From positions 1-64,000 of the forward strand of contig JAMPFQ010000015.1 in NCBI GenBank assembly GCA_023664345.1: a DNA stretch of 64,000 bases. The letters run 5' to 3'. Source of the DNA: Lachnospiraceae bacterium (GTDB lineage: Bacteria > Bacillota > Clostridia > Lachnospirales > Lachnospiraceae). This document shows positions 44,363 to 52,543 of the stretch, piece after piece; the first letter of the stretch is position 1, and each line of letters starts with the position of its first letter. Below the pieces are notes generated by a model, which saw only the letters and a program-made list of their open reading frames with translations, was not told where the DNA came from and did not search any database. The translations under genes were made by a program, and so were the position numbers.

Positions 44363-44479
44363 GATGGTACGCCTTTCTATTTTAGTTCCGTCTCTGTACT
44401 ACAGCACCCATGAGGGGAGGGATTGTTCAGCCGTGTTCACGTCTGAAAATCCCTCCGGGTGCTTTCGTTCCGAGACTGT
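44363..44479 (-). promoter_or_regulatory. Structured leader family A, copy 3 (before DUF4364)
   Basis: This is the cleanest copy, read on the minus strand (plus-strand coordinates given): GTCTC 44,390/GAGAC 44,472; AGCACCC 44,403/GGGTGCT 44,457; GGAGGGATT 44,416/AATCCCTCC 44,448; TTCAG 44,426/CTGAA 44,443; CGTG 44,432/CACG 44,438. Helices 2, 3 and 5 differ from copy 2b in sequence but pair perfectly. Its distal end overlaps the last codons of the radical SAM gene. Confidence 0.78.
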
Positions 44480-45510
44480 GTTTTGCGGCAGCCCTGTGTG
44501 GAGCCGCGTTCTTTGAGTTTCCGGTGCAGGCCGTTCAGTACGCTGCGCTTGTCCGCGCTCCACAGGGGCGCGATCAGTATGTTTTTTGGGCCGTCCCCGG
44601 TGACACGGTGCACCACGATATCGGGGGAGAGCCGTTCCAGACAGTCAGCCGTCAGATCAAGGTATTCTTCCCTTTCCGGAACCCGGAAGTCCTTTCTGGC
44701 ATAATGTTCAGCCAGGTCGGTGCCTTTCAGCACATGCAGCAGCTGCAGCTTTATGCCGAAAGGGCGGAGCCGGTCCACATAGGAAATGGTCTCCAGCATC
44801 TGCGCCCGGGATTCTCCCGGCAGGAACAGGATCGTGTGGAGGATGACCGGGATCTCCAGTTTCCGCAGTCTGGCAAAAGCATCCTCGAAACAAGGCAGGT
44901 CATATCCTCGTCGGATCGATCGAGCGGTTGTCTCATGGATGGTCTGCAGGCCCAACTCTATCCAGATGAATTTATCCGGGAAATGGTCTTTCAGAGAGGA
45001 CAGGAGCGCCAGTACTTCCTCCGGCAGGCAGTCCGGCCTGGTGGCGATGGAGATACCGCATACTCTGGGCGAGGACAATGTCTGTGAAAAGATCTGTTCC
45101 AGATATCCCACAGGGGCGTAGGTGTTCGTGTAAGCCTGAAAGTACGCGATGATACAGGGGATGTCCCGGGGGAGCGCTGCTTTTTGGGAGAGGAGAGCCT
45201 CTCCCTCCGCAAGCTGGTCCGCCACGGAACGGCCTGTAGTGGAGACCGCGAACTCGCCGCTTCCGCCCACGCTACAGAAGATACAGCCCCGAGTGCCTTT
45301 GGAGCCGTCCCGGTTGGGGCAGGTCATATGGGCATTCAGGGCTACTTTATAGCATTTGCGGTGCAGCGTATTCTTACACCATGCGTCCAGGGAGTAATAG
45401 GGTTTGCCGTGCCAGTCCCGCATCCGCGCATCCGCATCGGAATGCATGGCGATGAGGGCGTGTTCGTCTGCGGAGGCTTTGGGCAGGTTCCTTTCGTGAC
45501 GCCCGCTCAT
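44437..45510 (-). CDS. Radical SAM protein, TIGR01212/YhcC type
   Basis: The 357-residue iron-sulfur enzyme has its cluster ligands in CPNRDGSKGTRGCIFC (a C-x12-C-x2-C variant specific to this family), followed by the TIM barrel with ISIATRPDCLP and WIELGLQTIHETTARSIRRGYD. Its reaction is not known. The ATG overlaps the malic enzyme stop (ATGA), so translation is coupled. The last about 18 residues (GCRKTQSRNESTRRDFQT) are encoded inside structured repeat A3 and are unlikely to be ancestral. An internal start at MHSDADARMRDW near residue 22 is possible. Confidence 0.88.
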   Translation of the reverse strand: MSGRHERNLPKASADEHALIAMHSDADARMRDWHGKPYYSLDAWCKNTLHRKCYKVALNAHMTCPNRDGSKGTRGCIFCSVGGSGEFAVSTTGRSVADQLAEGEALLSQKAALPRDIPCIIAYFQAYTNTYAPVGYLEQIFSQTLSSPRVCGISIATRPDCLPEEVLALLSSLKDHFPDKFIWIELGLQTIHETTARSIRRGYDLPCFEDAFARLRKLEIPVILHTILFLPGESRAQMLETISYVDRLRPFGIKLQLLHVLKGTDLAEHYARKDFRVPEREEYLDLTADCLERLSPDIVVHRVTGDGPKNILIAPLWSADKRSVLNGLHRKLKERGSTQGCRKTQSRNESTRRDFQT

Positions 45511-46658
45511 CGGATATGGGACTTCACTGCCTCGGCCACCAGTTCGGCAACCCTGGGATCGAAAGCCTCGGGCATGATATTGTCTTCGTTTAATTCTTCG
45601 TCGGGTACGAGCCCGGCGATGGCCTTTGCCGCGGCCAGCTTCATCTCCTCTGTGATCTGTGTGGCACGTCCCTCCAGAGCGCCCTTGAAGATACCGGGGA
45701 AAGCCACCACGTTGTTGACCTGGTTGGGGAAATCGCTGCGCCCCGTTCCCACCACCCGGGCGCCTGCGGCTTTGGCCGCATCGGGCATGATCTCAGGAAC
45801 GGGATTGGCCATGGCGAACAGGATCGCGTCCTGGTTCATGGATGCCACCATCTTGGGAGTCACGATATTGGGAGCGGAAACGCCTACAAAGATGTCGGCG
45901 CCCCTTAAGGCATCCGCCAGGGAGCCTGTCTCATTGTCCAGGTTGGTGACTTCCGCCATTTTCTGCTGCATCCAGTTCAGCCCCTGAGCAGATCTGGACA
46001 CGATCCCCATCTTGTCGCACATGACGATGTTGGGGAACCCATAGGTCAGGAGCAGTCTGGTGATGGCCACGCCGGCGCTGCCTGCTCCGTTTACCACTAC
46101 TTTACAGTCTTCTTTTTTCTTGTCTACCACTTTCAGGGCGTTGATGATCCCGGCCAGGACCACAATGGCAGTACCGTGCTGATCGTCATGGAATACAGGG
46201 ATATCCAGGGTGGCTTTCAGCCGCTCTTCGATCTCAAAGCAGCGGGGGGCGGAGATATCCTCCAGATTAATGCCGCCGAACCCGGGAGCCAGCCATGTGA
46301 CCGCCTTGATGATCTCCTCGGTATCCTGTGTGTCCAGACAGATGGGGACCGCGTTGACGCCGCCGAATTCCTTGAACAGGACGGCCTTTCCCTCCATGAC
46401 GGGCATGGCGGCGTGGGGGCCGATATTGCCAAGGCCCAGGACCGCGCTTCCGTCGGATACCACAGCTACGGTGTTGGCTTTCATGGTATATTTATAAGCC
46501 GATTCCCTGTCTTCGGCTATGACTTTGCATGGCTCCGCTACGCCGGGGGTATATGCGATGGCCAGATCCTCCCGGGTCCTCACGGGTGTCTTGGATACGG
46601 TCTCCAGCTTGCCGTTCCATTGTTCATGCATCTTAAGGGCTTTTTCGTTCGTTGTCAT
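45507..46658 (-). CDS. NAD(P)-dependent malic enzyme
   Basis: The 383-residue enzyme oxidatively decarboxylates malate to pyruvate in the cytoplasm. Motifs include YTPGVAEPCK, the catalytic and metal region VFHDDQHGTAIV, the Rossmann loop VVNGAGSAGVAI, and FAMANPVPEI. It is the short bacterial form without a phosphotransacetylase-like extension. The gene is second in a minus-strand set: 55-residue ORF, malic enzyme, radical SAM protein. Regulation is probably from the promoter at 46,908-46,936. Confidence 0.93.
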   Translation of the reverse strand: MTTNEKALKMHEQWNGKLETVSKTPVRTREDLAIAYTPGVAEPCKVIAEDRESAYKYTMKANTVAVVSDGSAVLGLGNIGPHAAMPVMEGKAVLFKEFGGVNAVPICLDTQDTEEIIKAVTWLAPGFGGINLEDISAPRCFEIEERLKATLDIPVFHDDQHGTAIVVLAGIINALKVVDKKKEDCKVVVNGAGSAGVAITRLLLTYGFPNIVMCDKMGIVSRSAQGLNWMQQKMAEVTNLDNETGSLADALRGADIFVGVSAPNIVTPKMVASMNQDAILFAMANPVPEIMPDAAKAAGARVVGTGRSDFPNQVNNVVAFPGIFKGALEGRATQITEEMKLAAAKAIAGLVPDEELNEDNIMPEAFDPRVAELVAEAVKSHIR

Positions 46659-46682
46659 GACAGTACCTCTTTCTTTTATGGG

Positions 46683-46850
46683 TTAAAGAGTGATCTCTTC
46701 CACATTGACTCCCAGGGACGATAATTTCGCCACAGTCAACCGGATCGCATAATCGAGTTCCCTGTTCTCCTGAGTACCGTTTGACTGTTTGATGCGCTGA
46801 AGTTCCGCATACCTGTCAATCGTTATTATGATAAGTTCTTTATCTGACAT
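46683..46850 (-). CDS. Small conserved-looking protein (55 aa)
   Basis: An ORF starting MSDKELIIITIDRYAELQRIK lies 24 bases upstream of the malic enzyme gene on the same strand, behind a strong promoter and a GAAAGG ribosome site about 12 bases before the ATG. It is helical and charged, with no membrane segment. I do not recognise a family. Position as first gene of the transcript suggests a small accessory or regulatory protein; function unknown. Confidence 0.6.
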   Translation of the reverse strand: MSDKELIIITIDRYAELQRIKQSNGTQENRELDYAIRLTVAKLSSLGVNVEEITL

Positions 46851-46907
46851 TGTCTGTACCATCCTTTCAACACTTTTTGAAGTTATCCTGTCGGTCGGAA
46901 CACCATC

Positions 46908-46936
46908 ATTATAGCGGATTAAGCGAAGTGTGTAAA
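46908..46936 (-). promoter_or_regulatory. Promoter for the malic enzyme operon
   Basis: On the minus strand TTTACA (46,936-46,931) and a perfect TATAAT (46,913-46,908) are separated by 17 bases. Confidence 0.75.
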
Positions 46937-47142
46937 GCCGGAATGGCTTTTCTTAAGGAAAAAGAAAAATAATGCTTCCTATTTTGATAACTTTGTACTA
47001 TAATGTAAACGAGAGCATGATACGTCAATCATGAAGTCAAGGAATCACGTCCATGACACATCTTGCCAGTACCCCACCATAAGAGATTTGCGGCGATACA
47101 TTTTATGGATGGTTTTTACGGCTTTAAAATCGGAGGGAATCT

Positions 47143-48657
47143 ATGAGAGAAAAATATGAATCGTTGGCGCTTGTACAGCTGAAAGAACTTGCGAAGGTCC
47201 GTGGACTGAAAGGAACTTCAACCATGAAAAAGGCCGAACTGGTGGAGGCTATGCTGGCAGAGGACGAGAGGCTGAAACAGTTGGAGGAGGCCAAGAGGGA
47301 GACGAAGAGTGAGCCTCAGAAAGAGGCAAAGAGCGAACCTGTCCGCCGTCCGGCACCCAGAAAGCCGGATGCGCCCGCGGCACAGGGGGTACGGAATGAG
47401 AGCAATTACCGCGCGGAGGCCAGCAATACCCAGCGCAGCGACAGTGCGCCCAGACAGGACGCGGCGCAGACGCCTCGCCCGGCTCGCGTGAACGAAGTAT
47501 ATGATGAGAAGAATTATCCCAAGGAACTGGACAGCGGCGAAGAGGCCAGCGGGATCCTGGAGGTCATGCCGGACGGTTACGGCTTTATCCGATGTGAAAA
47601 TTACCTGCCGGGAGACCATGATGTCTATGTGGCGCCCAGCCAGATTCGCCGCTTTGGATTGAAAACAGGTGATATTTTAAGAGGGAACAAGAGGATCAAG
47701 ACACAGCAGGAGAAGTTCAGCGCTCTGCTGTTCATCCGCAGCATCAACGGATATACGATCGAAGAATCTGCAAGACGGATGAATTTTGAGGATATGACCC
47801 CGATCTTTCCGGATGAGAGGATCAAGCTGGAGACGCCCGGGTGCAGCATAGCCATGCGGGCCATGGATCTGGTGAGTCCTGTGGGCAAGGGGCAGAGAGG
47901 CATGATCGTATCCCCGCCCAAGGCTGGCAAGACCACTTTGCTGAAAGAGGTGGCAAAGTCCATCCTGCGCGCCAATCCCCATATGCATATGCTGATCCTG
48001 TTGATCGATGAGCGTCCCGAGGAAGTTACAGATATCAGGGAGGCCATCGTGGGGGATAATGTGGAAGTGATCTATTCCACTTTTGACGAACTGCCGGAGC
48101 ATCATAAGAGAGTTTCCGAGATGGTGATCGAGCGCGCGAAGCGTCTGGTGGAGCATAAGAAAGATGTGGTGATTCTGCTGGACAGCATCACCCGTCTGAC
48201 CAGGGCGTACAATCTGGTAGTGCCCCCCAGCGGACGTACTCTTTCCGGAGGTCTGGATCCCGCCGCTCTGCATATGCCCAAGCGGTTCTTCGGTGCGGCA
48301 AGGAATATGCGCGAGGGCGGAAGCCTGACAATCCTGGCGACGGCTCTGGTGGAGACCGGGAGCAAGATGGATGATGTGGTGTACGAGGAATTTAAGGGAA
48401 CAGGCAATATGGAGATGGTACTGGATCGCAAGCTTTCCGAGAAGCGTATCTTCCCTGCCATCGATCTGGCCAAATCCAGCACCAGAAGAGAGGATCTGCT
48501 CTTAAACAATGAGGAACTGGATGCCATCAATATCATGAGGAAAGCGTTGAACGGGCTGAAGCCTGACGAGGCTACGGATCGTATCCTGGATATGTTTTCC
48601 AAGACACGGAATAACAACGAATTTGTCCAGGTGGTGAAGAAGAATAAATTTATTTAA
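47143..48657 (+). CDS. rho: Transcription termination factor Rho
   Basis: The 504-residue hexameric RNA helicase has a Rho_N SAP-like domain (LALVQLKELAKVRGLKGTS), then a low-complexity Lys/Glu/Arg/Ala/Pro insertion (about residues 48-125) absent from E. coli Rho but common in Clostridia. The cold-shock RNA domain follows (ILEVMPDGYGFIRCENYLPG), then Walker A SPPKAGKTTL near 257, Walker B VVILLDSITRLTRAYN, and the Q and R loops with FFGAARNMREGGSLTI. CGGAGGG precedes the ATG. The 180-base leader has several short stems and may carry Rho autoregulation, but nothing decisive is visible. Confidence 0.95.
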   Translation: MREKYESLALVQLKELAKVRGLKGTSTMKKAELVEAMLAEDERLKQLEEAKRETKSEPQKEAKSEPVRRPAPRKPDAPAAQGVRNESNYRAEASNTQRSDSAPRQDAAQTPRPARVNEVYDEKNYPKELDSGEEASGILEVMPDGYGFIRCENYLPGDHDVYVAPSQIRRFGLKTGDILRGNKRIKTQQEKFSALLFIRSINGYTIEESARRMNFEDMTPIFPDERIKLETPGCSIAMRAMDLVSPVGKGQRGMIVSPPKAGKTTLLKEVAKSILRANPHMHMLILLIDERPEEVTDIREAIVGDNVEVIYSTFDELPEHHKRVSEMVIERAKRLVEHKKDVVILLDSITRLTRAYNLVVPPSGRTLSGGLDPAALHMPKRFFGAARNMREGGSLTILATALVETGSKMDDVVYEEFKGTGNMEMVLDRKLSEKRIFPAIDLAKSSTRREDLLLNNEELDAINIMRKALNGLKPDEATDRILDMFSKTRNNNEFVQVVKKNKFI

Positions 48658-48674
48658 AAGTTATGAAAAAGGAC

Positions 48675-48703
48675 TTGCAAGGGTATGATCCATATGTTAC
48701 AAT
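48675..48703 (+). promoter_or_regulatory. Promoter for rpmE
   Basis: TTGCAA (48,675-48,680) and TACAAT (48,698-48,703) are 17 bases apart, with a TG dinucleotide before the -10 (TATGTTACAAT). Confidence 0.7.
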
Positions 48704-48711
48704 AATACCGC

Positions 48712-48750
48712 TGTTTGTGGTTCCATAAGCAGTGCGGATGAGAACAAACA
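48712..48750 (+). promoter_or_regulatory. Candidate L31 leader hairpin
   Basis: TGTTTGT (48,712-48,718) pairs with ACAAACA (48,744-48,750) around a GC-containing internal region, between the rpmE promoter and its ribosome site. This is the position of autogenous ribosomal-protein leaders; L31 leaders are known in Firmicutes, but I cannot confirm the match. Confidence 0.4.
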
Positions 48751-48781
48751 TACATGCAATTATTATAGAGAGGTGAAAGAG

Positions 48782-48982
48782 ATGAAGGAAGGTATCCATC
48801 CCCAGTATTATCAGGCAACCGTAACCTGCAACTGCGGCAATACTTTCGTGACTGGCTCCACAAAGCCTGAGATCCACGTAGAAGTTTGCTCTAAGTGCCA
48901 TTCGTTCTACACTGGCCAGCAGAAAACAGCCAGAGCCGATGGACGTATCGAGAAGTTCAACAGGAAATACGGCGTTAAATAA
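48782..48982 (+). CDS. rpmE: 50S ribosomal protein L31, zinc-binding type
   Basis: The 66-residue protein starts [20 protein letters not shown] and has four zinc cysteines (CNC near 16-18 and CSKC near 36-39), followed by [10 protein letters not shown] and the basic end typical of L31. The cysteine-containing form is the zinc-replete paralogue. ATG 48,782 is preferred over the GTG at 48,773 because AGAGGTGAAAG serves as ribosome site. Downstream of rho, as in many Firmicutes; a strong terminator follows. Confidence 0.95.
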   Translation: MKEGIHPQYYQATVTCNCGNTFVTGSTKPEIHVEVCSKCHSFYTGQQKTARADGRIEKFNRKYGVK

Positions 48983-48991
48983 GAAATCAGG

Positions 48992-49023
48992 AAAGGTTGA
49001 GATGCTGTATCTCAACCTTTTTT
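48992..49023 (+). terminator. Intrinsic terminator after rpmE
   Basis: A 12-bp perfect stem, AAAGGTTGAGAT / ATCTCAACCTTT with a 5-base loop, is followed by T residues. Confidence 0.9.
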
Positions 49024-49029
49024 GCGCGA

Positions 49030-49269
49030 ATGAGCAGAGTCAGAAGTGCACTCATGCAGATGTCATGCTTGCATGAACAGATGCATGAGTGTGCTTCTGA
49101 CGAGCAACGCGAACCCGAAAGGCAAAGCCTTTCGGGTCTGCTCATGAGGACAGCGTGAAGGAAAATCCATGCAGATGTCATGCTTGCATGAACAGATGCA
49201 TGAGTGTGCTTCTGACGAGCAACGCGAACCCGAAAGGCAAAGCCTTTCGGGTCTGCTCATGAGGACAGC
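49030..49269 (+). ncRNA. Structured RNA family B, copy 2, with 102-bp tandem duplication
   Basis: P1 is ATGAGCAGA (49,030) / TCTGCTCAT (49,137). P2 is GTCAGAAG (49,039) / CTTCTGAC (49,094) plus CACTCATG / CATGAGTG. The internal loop is CAGATG (49,057) / CAGATG (49,078) with TCATGC-TT-GCATGA cap. P3 is ACCCGAAAGGC / GCCTTTCGGGT (49,113-49,137). Bases 49,053-49,154 recur without a change at 49,168-49,269. It lies between the rpmE terminator and the DUF1385 gene. Confidence 0.72.
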
Positions 49270-49290
49270 AAAAACAAAAATGGAGGAATC

Positions 49291-50382
49291 ATGGCAAGAA
49301 GAAAAAACAGCCGTTATTCCGGGATCGGCGGACAGGCCGTCCTGGAGGGCATTATGATGAAAAACAGCGAAAAGTATGCCGTAGCAGTCAGAAAACCCAA
49401 TGGTGAGATCAGCGTGGAACTGGAAAATTATCAGGGGGTCCTGCATGGCAGTAAAATAAAGGAGATTCCTTTTATCCGCGGAATCTTTAATTTTATCGAC
49501 TCCATGATCCTGGGGATGCGGGTGCTGAACTATTCCGCGTCATTTTATGAAGAAGAGGACAATGCCGGATCCGCCGGGGCGGATCGGACGGGCGGATCCG
49601 GCGAGAAGTTTGTGAACGCCCTGGTCACTGTGGCCGCGATCGTCATGGCGGTGGGTATTTTTGTGGTGCTGCCTTATTTTCTTGCGTCTCTGTTAAAGGG
49701 ATACGTGAGGAATGAGTCACTGATGGCGATCATCGAAGGGGCGATTCGCATCTTTATCTTTATCTTATATGTATGGGGAATCAGCGCCATGAAAGATATC
49801 AAGCGGCTGTACAGATATCATGGGGCTGAGCACAAGTGCATCAACTGTGTGGAGAAAGGCAGGCCTCTCACGCTCCACAATGTGATGCGCAGTTCCAGGC
49901 TGCACAGAAGATGTGGTACCAGTTTCCTGTTTTTTGTCTTTTTTGTGAGCATCATACTCTTTTTCTTCATCAGGGTGGACAGCGTGGCCCAGAAAGTGAT
50001 TCTGCGCATCCTGCTGATGCCCGTGGTGGCGGGGATCTCCTATGAGATCATCCGTCTGGCGGGACGGAGCGATAACATCCTGGTCCTTATCCTTTCCGTT
50101 CCGGGCATGCTGATCCAGAGAATGACGACGAAAGAGCCGGACGAGAGCATGGCGGAGGTTGCCATAGCGGCGGTGGAAGCAGTCTTCGACTGGAGACAGT
50201 ATTTATATGATAATTTTGGCTACGAAGTGGATGAATCCTGGATGGATGGAAATGAGTCTTCTTACGCGGATCAGGAAAATGATGCTGACGGGGCTTCGGA
50301 CTGGCTGGAAGATGAAACAGCCGATGAGGAGCCGCAGGAATGGGAGACAGAGGATCCGGGTGAGGATGCTGAAGAGATATGA
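49291..50382 (+). CDS. DUF1385 membrane protein
   Basis: The 363-residue protein starts with the family signature GIGGQAVLEGIMMKNSEKYAVAVR. Four to five transmembrane helices follow (about 105-135, 150-170, 215-240, 245-262), with the conserved YRYHGAEHKCINCVEKG between them and a long acidic tail (Glu/Asp-rich, about 310-363). The gene occurs next to prmC and prfA in many Firmicutes, but its function is unknown. AAAAATGGAGGAATC precedes the ATG. The last four bases overlap prmC (ATGA). Confidence 0.9.
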   Translation: MARRKNSRYSGIGGQAVLEGIMMKNSEKYAVAVRKPNGEISVELENYQGVLHGSKIKEIPFIRGIFNFIDSMILGMRVLNYSASFYEEEDNAGSAGADRTGGSGEKFVNALVTVAAIVMAVGIFVVLPYFLASLLKGYVRNESLMAIIEGAIRIFIFILYVWGISAMKDIKRLYRYHGAEHKCINCVEKGRPLTLHNVMRSSRLHRRCGTSFLFFVFFVSIILFFFIRVDSVAQKVILRILLMPVVAGISYEIIRLAGRSDNILVLILSVPGMLIQRMTTKEPDESMAEVAIAAVEAVFDWRQYLYDNFGYEVDESWMDGNESSYADQENDADGASDWLEDETADEEPQEWETEDPGEDAEEI

Positions 50383-51224
50383 ATTACGGGGAATGCTATG
50401 AAAAGGGGAAAAGAGCCTTAGCGGAGGCAGGGATCCAGGAGTCTGAACTGGATGCCAGGCTGCTTTTGGAATATGTGTGCGGGACAAACCGCAATGACCT
50501 GCTGGTACATGGCGACAGGAAAATGCGTTCCGAGCAGGAAGATGCTTACCTGACTATGATCGGGATGCGGGCACAGCGGATCCCTCTGCAGCATCTTACC
50601 GGAGTGCAGGATTTTATGGGACTGGAATTTCAGGTTGACAGCCGTGTGCTGATACCCAGGCAAGATACGGAGATCTTGGTGGAGGAAGCGCTGCGGGAAC
50701 TGCGGGACGGCATGGATATCCTGGATATGTGTACCGGGTCAGGATGTATCCTGATCAGCCTGCTGCGGTATTCCAATGACTGTACCGGCCTTGGAGTGGA
50801 TATCTCCCCGGAAGCGCTGACAGTGGCAAAGGAGAATGCCCGAAAGCTGCTTGCGCCGGATAAACAGGTGCGTTTTTTGGAGAGCGACCTGTTTGGGGCA
50901 GTGGAGGGAATATATGATATGATCGTGTCCAATCCGCCCTATATCCCCAGCGGCGACATCGGCGCCCTGATGCCTGAGGTGAAAGATCATGAACCTGTGG
51001 GTGCGCTGGACGGCAGGGAGGATGGGCTTTATTTTTATCATAAGATCACGGAAGGATGCAGAAAATATCTGAAACCGGGCGGTATGCTGTTTTATGAGAT
51101 CGGATGTGGTCAGGGAACGGCAGTCAGCGAGATTCTGTCCCGAAACGGTTTCGGAGAGATTCGGGTTATAAAAGATTATGCAGGCCTGGACAGAGTAGTG
51201 TCCGGCGTCCTGCGCCATATGTGA
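50379..51224 (+). CDS. prmC: Release factor glutamine methyltransferase
   Basis: The 281-residue SAM-dependent enzyme methylates the glutamine of the GGQ motif in release factors. The N-terminal helical domain contains LDARLLLEYVCG and RIPLQHLTGVQDFMGLEFQV. The SAM loop is ILDMCTGSGCI near 118, and the catalytic VSNPPYIPSGDI is near 185. It is translationally coupled to the DUF1385 gene and followed by its substrate gene prfA. Confidence 0.94.
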   Translation: MNYGECYEKGKRALAEAGIQESELDARLLLEYVCGTNRNDLLVHGDRKMRSEQEDAYLTMIGMRAQRIPLQHLTGVQDFMGLEFQVDSRVLIPRQDTEILVEEALRELRDGMDILDMCTGSGCILISLLRYSNDCTGLGVDISPEALTVAKENARKLLAPDKQVRFLESDLFGAVEGIYDMIVSNPPYIPSGDIGALMPEVKDHEPVGALDGREDGLYFYHKITEGCRKYLKPGGMLFYEIGCGQGTAVSEILSRNGFGEIRVIKDYAGLDRVVSGVLRHM

Positions 51225-51226
51225 GG

Positions 51227-51322
51227 AACAAATCGCCGCAGGCGGCAATTGAAATAAACAGTCTCGGAACGGTAAGCACAGAGCAGGGGTGCTGTAGTGC
51301 AGAGACAGAACTGGAATAGGAG
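51227..51322 (+). promoter_or_regulatory. Structured leader family A, copy 4 (before prfA)
   Basis: A hairpin GCCGC-AG-GCGGC (51,235-51,246) is followed by CAGTCTCGGAACGG. Helix 1 pairs GTCTC 51,261 with GAGAC 51,302 and helix 2 pairs AGCAC 51,275 with GTGCT 51,289. Then GCTGTAGTGCAGAGACAGAACTG leads to GGAATAGGAG, the prfA ribosome site. The middle helices of copies 2b and 3 are missing. Confidence 0.7.
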
Positions 51323-51330
51323 ATTTAGAT

Positions 51331-52407
51331 ATGTTTGACAGGTTAGACGATTTACTGATTCGTTTTGAGGAAATCTTAAGTGAGCTCCATGAGCCTACGG
51401 TGACCAATGATCAGGAGCGTTTCCGTAAGCTGATGAAAGAGCAGAGCAATCTGACGCCTGTGGTGGAGGCGTATACGGAATATAAGAAATGCAGGCAGGA
51501 TGTAGAGGATTCGCTGGAGATGCTGGAAGCGGAGAATGATGAAGAGATGCGCGAGATGATCAAGGAAACGCTCAGTGACAGCAGGAAGCGCATCGAGGAG
51601 CTGGAGAAGGAACTGAAAGTCCTGCTTTTGCCCAAGGATCCCAACGATGAAAAAAATGTGATCGTGGAGATCCGCGCAGGCGCGGGCGGAGACGAGGCGG
51701 CGCTGTTTGCGGCGGAGATCTATCGCATGTATGTGCATTACGCGGAGAGCCAGCGATGGCGAGTGGAAACGCTGAATGTGGACGAGATCGGCATCGGCGG
51801 GATGAAAGAAGTGCAGTTCATGATCACTGGTCAGGGCGCATACTCCAAAATGAAGTACGAGAGCGGTGTGCACCGCGTACAGCGTGTTCCTGAGACAGAG
51901 AGCGGCGGCCGTATCCACACATCCACGATCTCCGTGGCTGTGATGCCTGAGGTGGATGAGGATATCGATATCGTCATTGATGAGAAAGATATCAGGATCG
52001 ATGTCATGCGTGCCTCCGGAAACGGCGGGCAGTGCGTCAATACCACGGATTCCGCGGTGCGCCTGACCCATTATCCCACCGGTATCGTGGTCTACAGCCA
52101 AACGGAGAAGTCCCAGATACAGAACAAGGCAAAGGCGTTTGCACTGCTCAAGGCAAAGCTTTATGACATCGAGCAGCAGCAGAGGCATGACGCGGAGGCG
52201 GAGATGCGGAGAAGCCAGATCGGCACGGGAGACCGATCCGAGAAGATCCGTACTTATAATTTCCCCCAGGGCCGCGTCACCGACCACAGGATCGGCCTCA
52301 CCATCTATAAGCTGGATAAGGTGATGAACGGAGATATCCAGGAGATCCTGGATGCCTGCATCGCGGCCGATCAGGCGGCAAAGCTGGTGAGGATGGGGGA
52401 GAACTGA
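51331..52407 (+). CDS. prfA: Peptide chain release factor 1
   Basis: The 358-residue factor ends translation at UAA and UAG. The stop-codon recognition region reads [16 protein letters not shown] (the P-x-T tripeptide is PET, as in many Clostridia), and the catalytic GGQ is residues 232-234 in [18 protein letters not shown] long N-terminal helical domain and the C-terminal [24 protein letters not shown] are normal. ATG 51,331 follows the ribosome site in leader A4 by 8 bases. Confidence 0.96.
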   Translation: MFDRLDDLLIRFEEILSELHEPTVTNDQERFRKLMKEQSNLTPVVEAYTEYKKCRQDVEDSLEMLEAENDEEMREMIKETLSDSRKRIEELEKELKVLLLPKDPNDEKNVIVEIRAGAGGDEAALFAAEIYRMYVHYAESQRWRVETLNVDEIGIGGMKEVQFMITGQGAYSKMKYESGVHRVQRVPETESGGRIHTSTISVAVMPEVDEDIDIVIDEKDIRIDVMRASGNGGQCVNTTDSAVRLTHYPTGIVVYSQTEKSQIQNKAKAFALLKAKLYDIEQQQRHDAEAEMRRSQIGTGDRSEKIRTYNFPQGRVTDHRIGLTIYKLDKVMNGDIQEILDACIAADQAAKLVRMGEN

Positions 52408-52410
52408 AAT

Positions 52411-52466
52411 TTTCAAGAAAGGAAACTTTCAAGAAAGGAAACTTTCAAGAAAGGAAACTTTCTTTT
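52411..52466 (+). terminator. Triple 16-bp tandem repeat with terminator
   Basis: TTTCAAGAAAGGAAAC occurs three times in a row (52,411, 52,427, 52,443) and is followed by TTTCTTTTTT. Each AGAAAG-GAAA-CTTTC can form a hairpin between neighbouring units, and only the last is followed by the T-run that makes a terminator for prfA. Confidence 0.75.
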
Positions 52467-52496
52467 TTACAGGTAGAAAGAAAATGATATTTATGT

Positions 52497-52502
52497 TACA
52501 AT
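52497..52502 (+). promoter_or_regulatory. Possible extended -10 promoter
   Basis: TATGTTACAAT ends at 52,502 with a TG one base before TACAAT. No good -35 is visible. It would serve the 119-residue gene 42 bases downstream. Confidence 0.4.
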
Positions 52503-52543
52503 AAAATAGATTCCAGATAAAACGATATAAGGGGGATGGATCT

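Noticed and set aside
49053..49269. CRISPR array
   Set aside because: Only two long identical units with a 13-base gap, each strongly foldable, and no cas genes; better explained as a tandem duplication of a structured RNA.
38269..51322. Family A as a known metabolite riboswitch (purine, TPP, SAM, cobalamin and similar)
   Set aside because: None of the conserved cores of those riboswitches is visible and the controlled genes share no pathway.
52411..52458. Mini-repeat array as CRISPR or origin iteron
   Set aside because: Sixteen-base units directly abut with no spacers, and they end in a T-run typical of a terminator.
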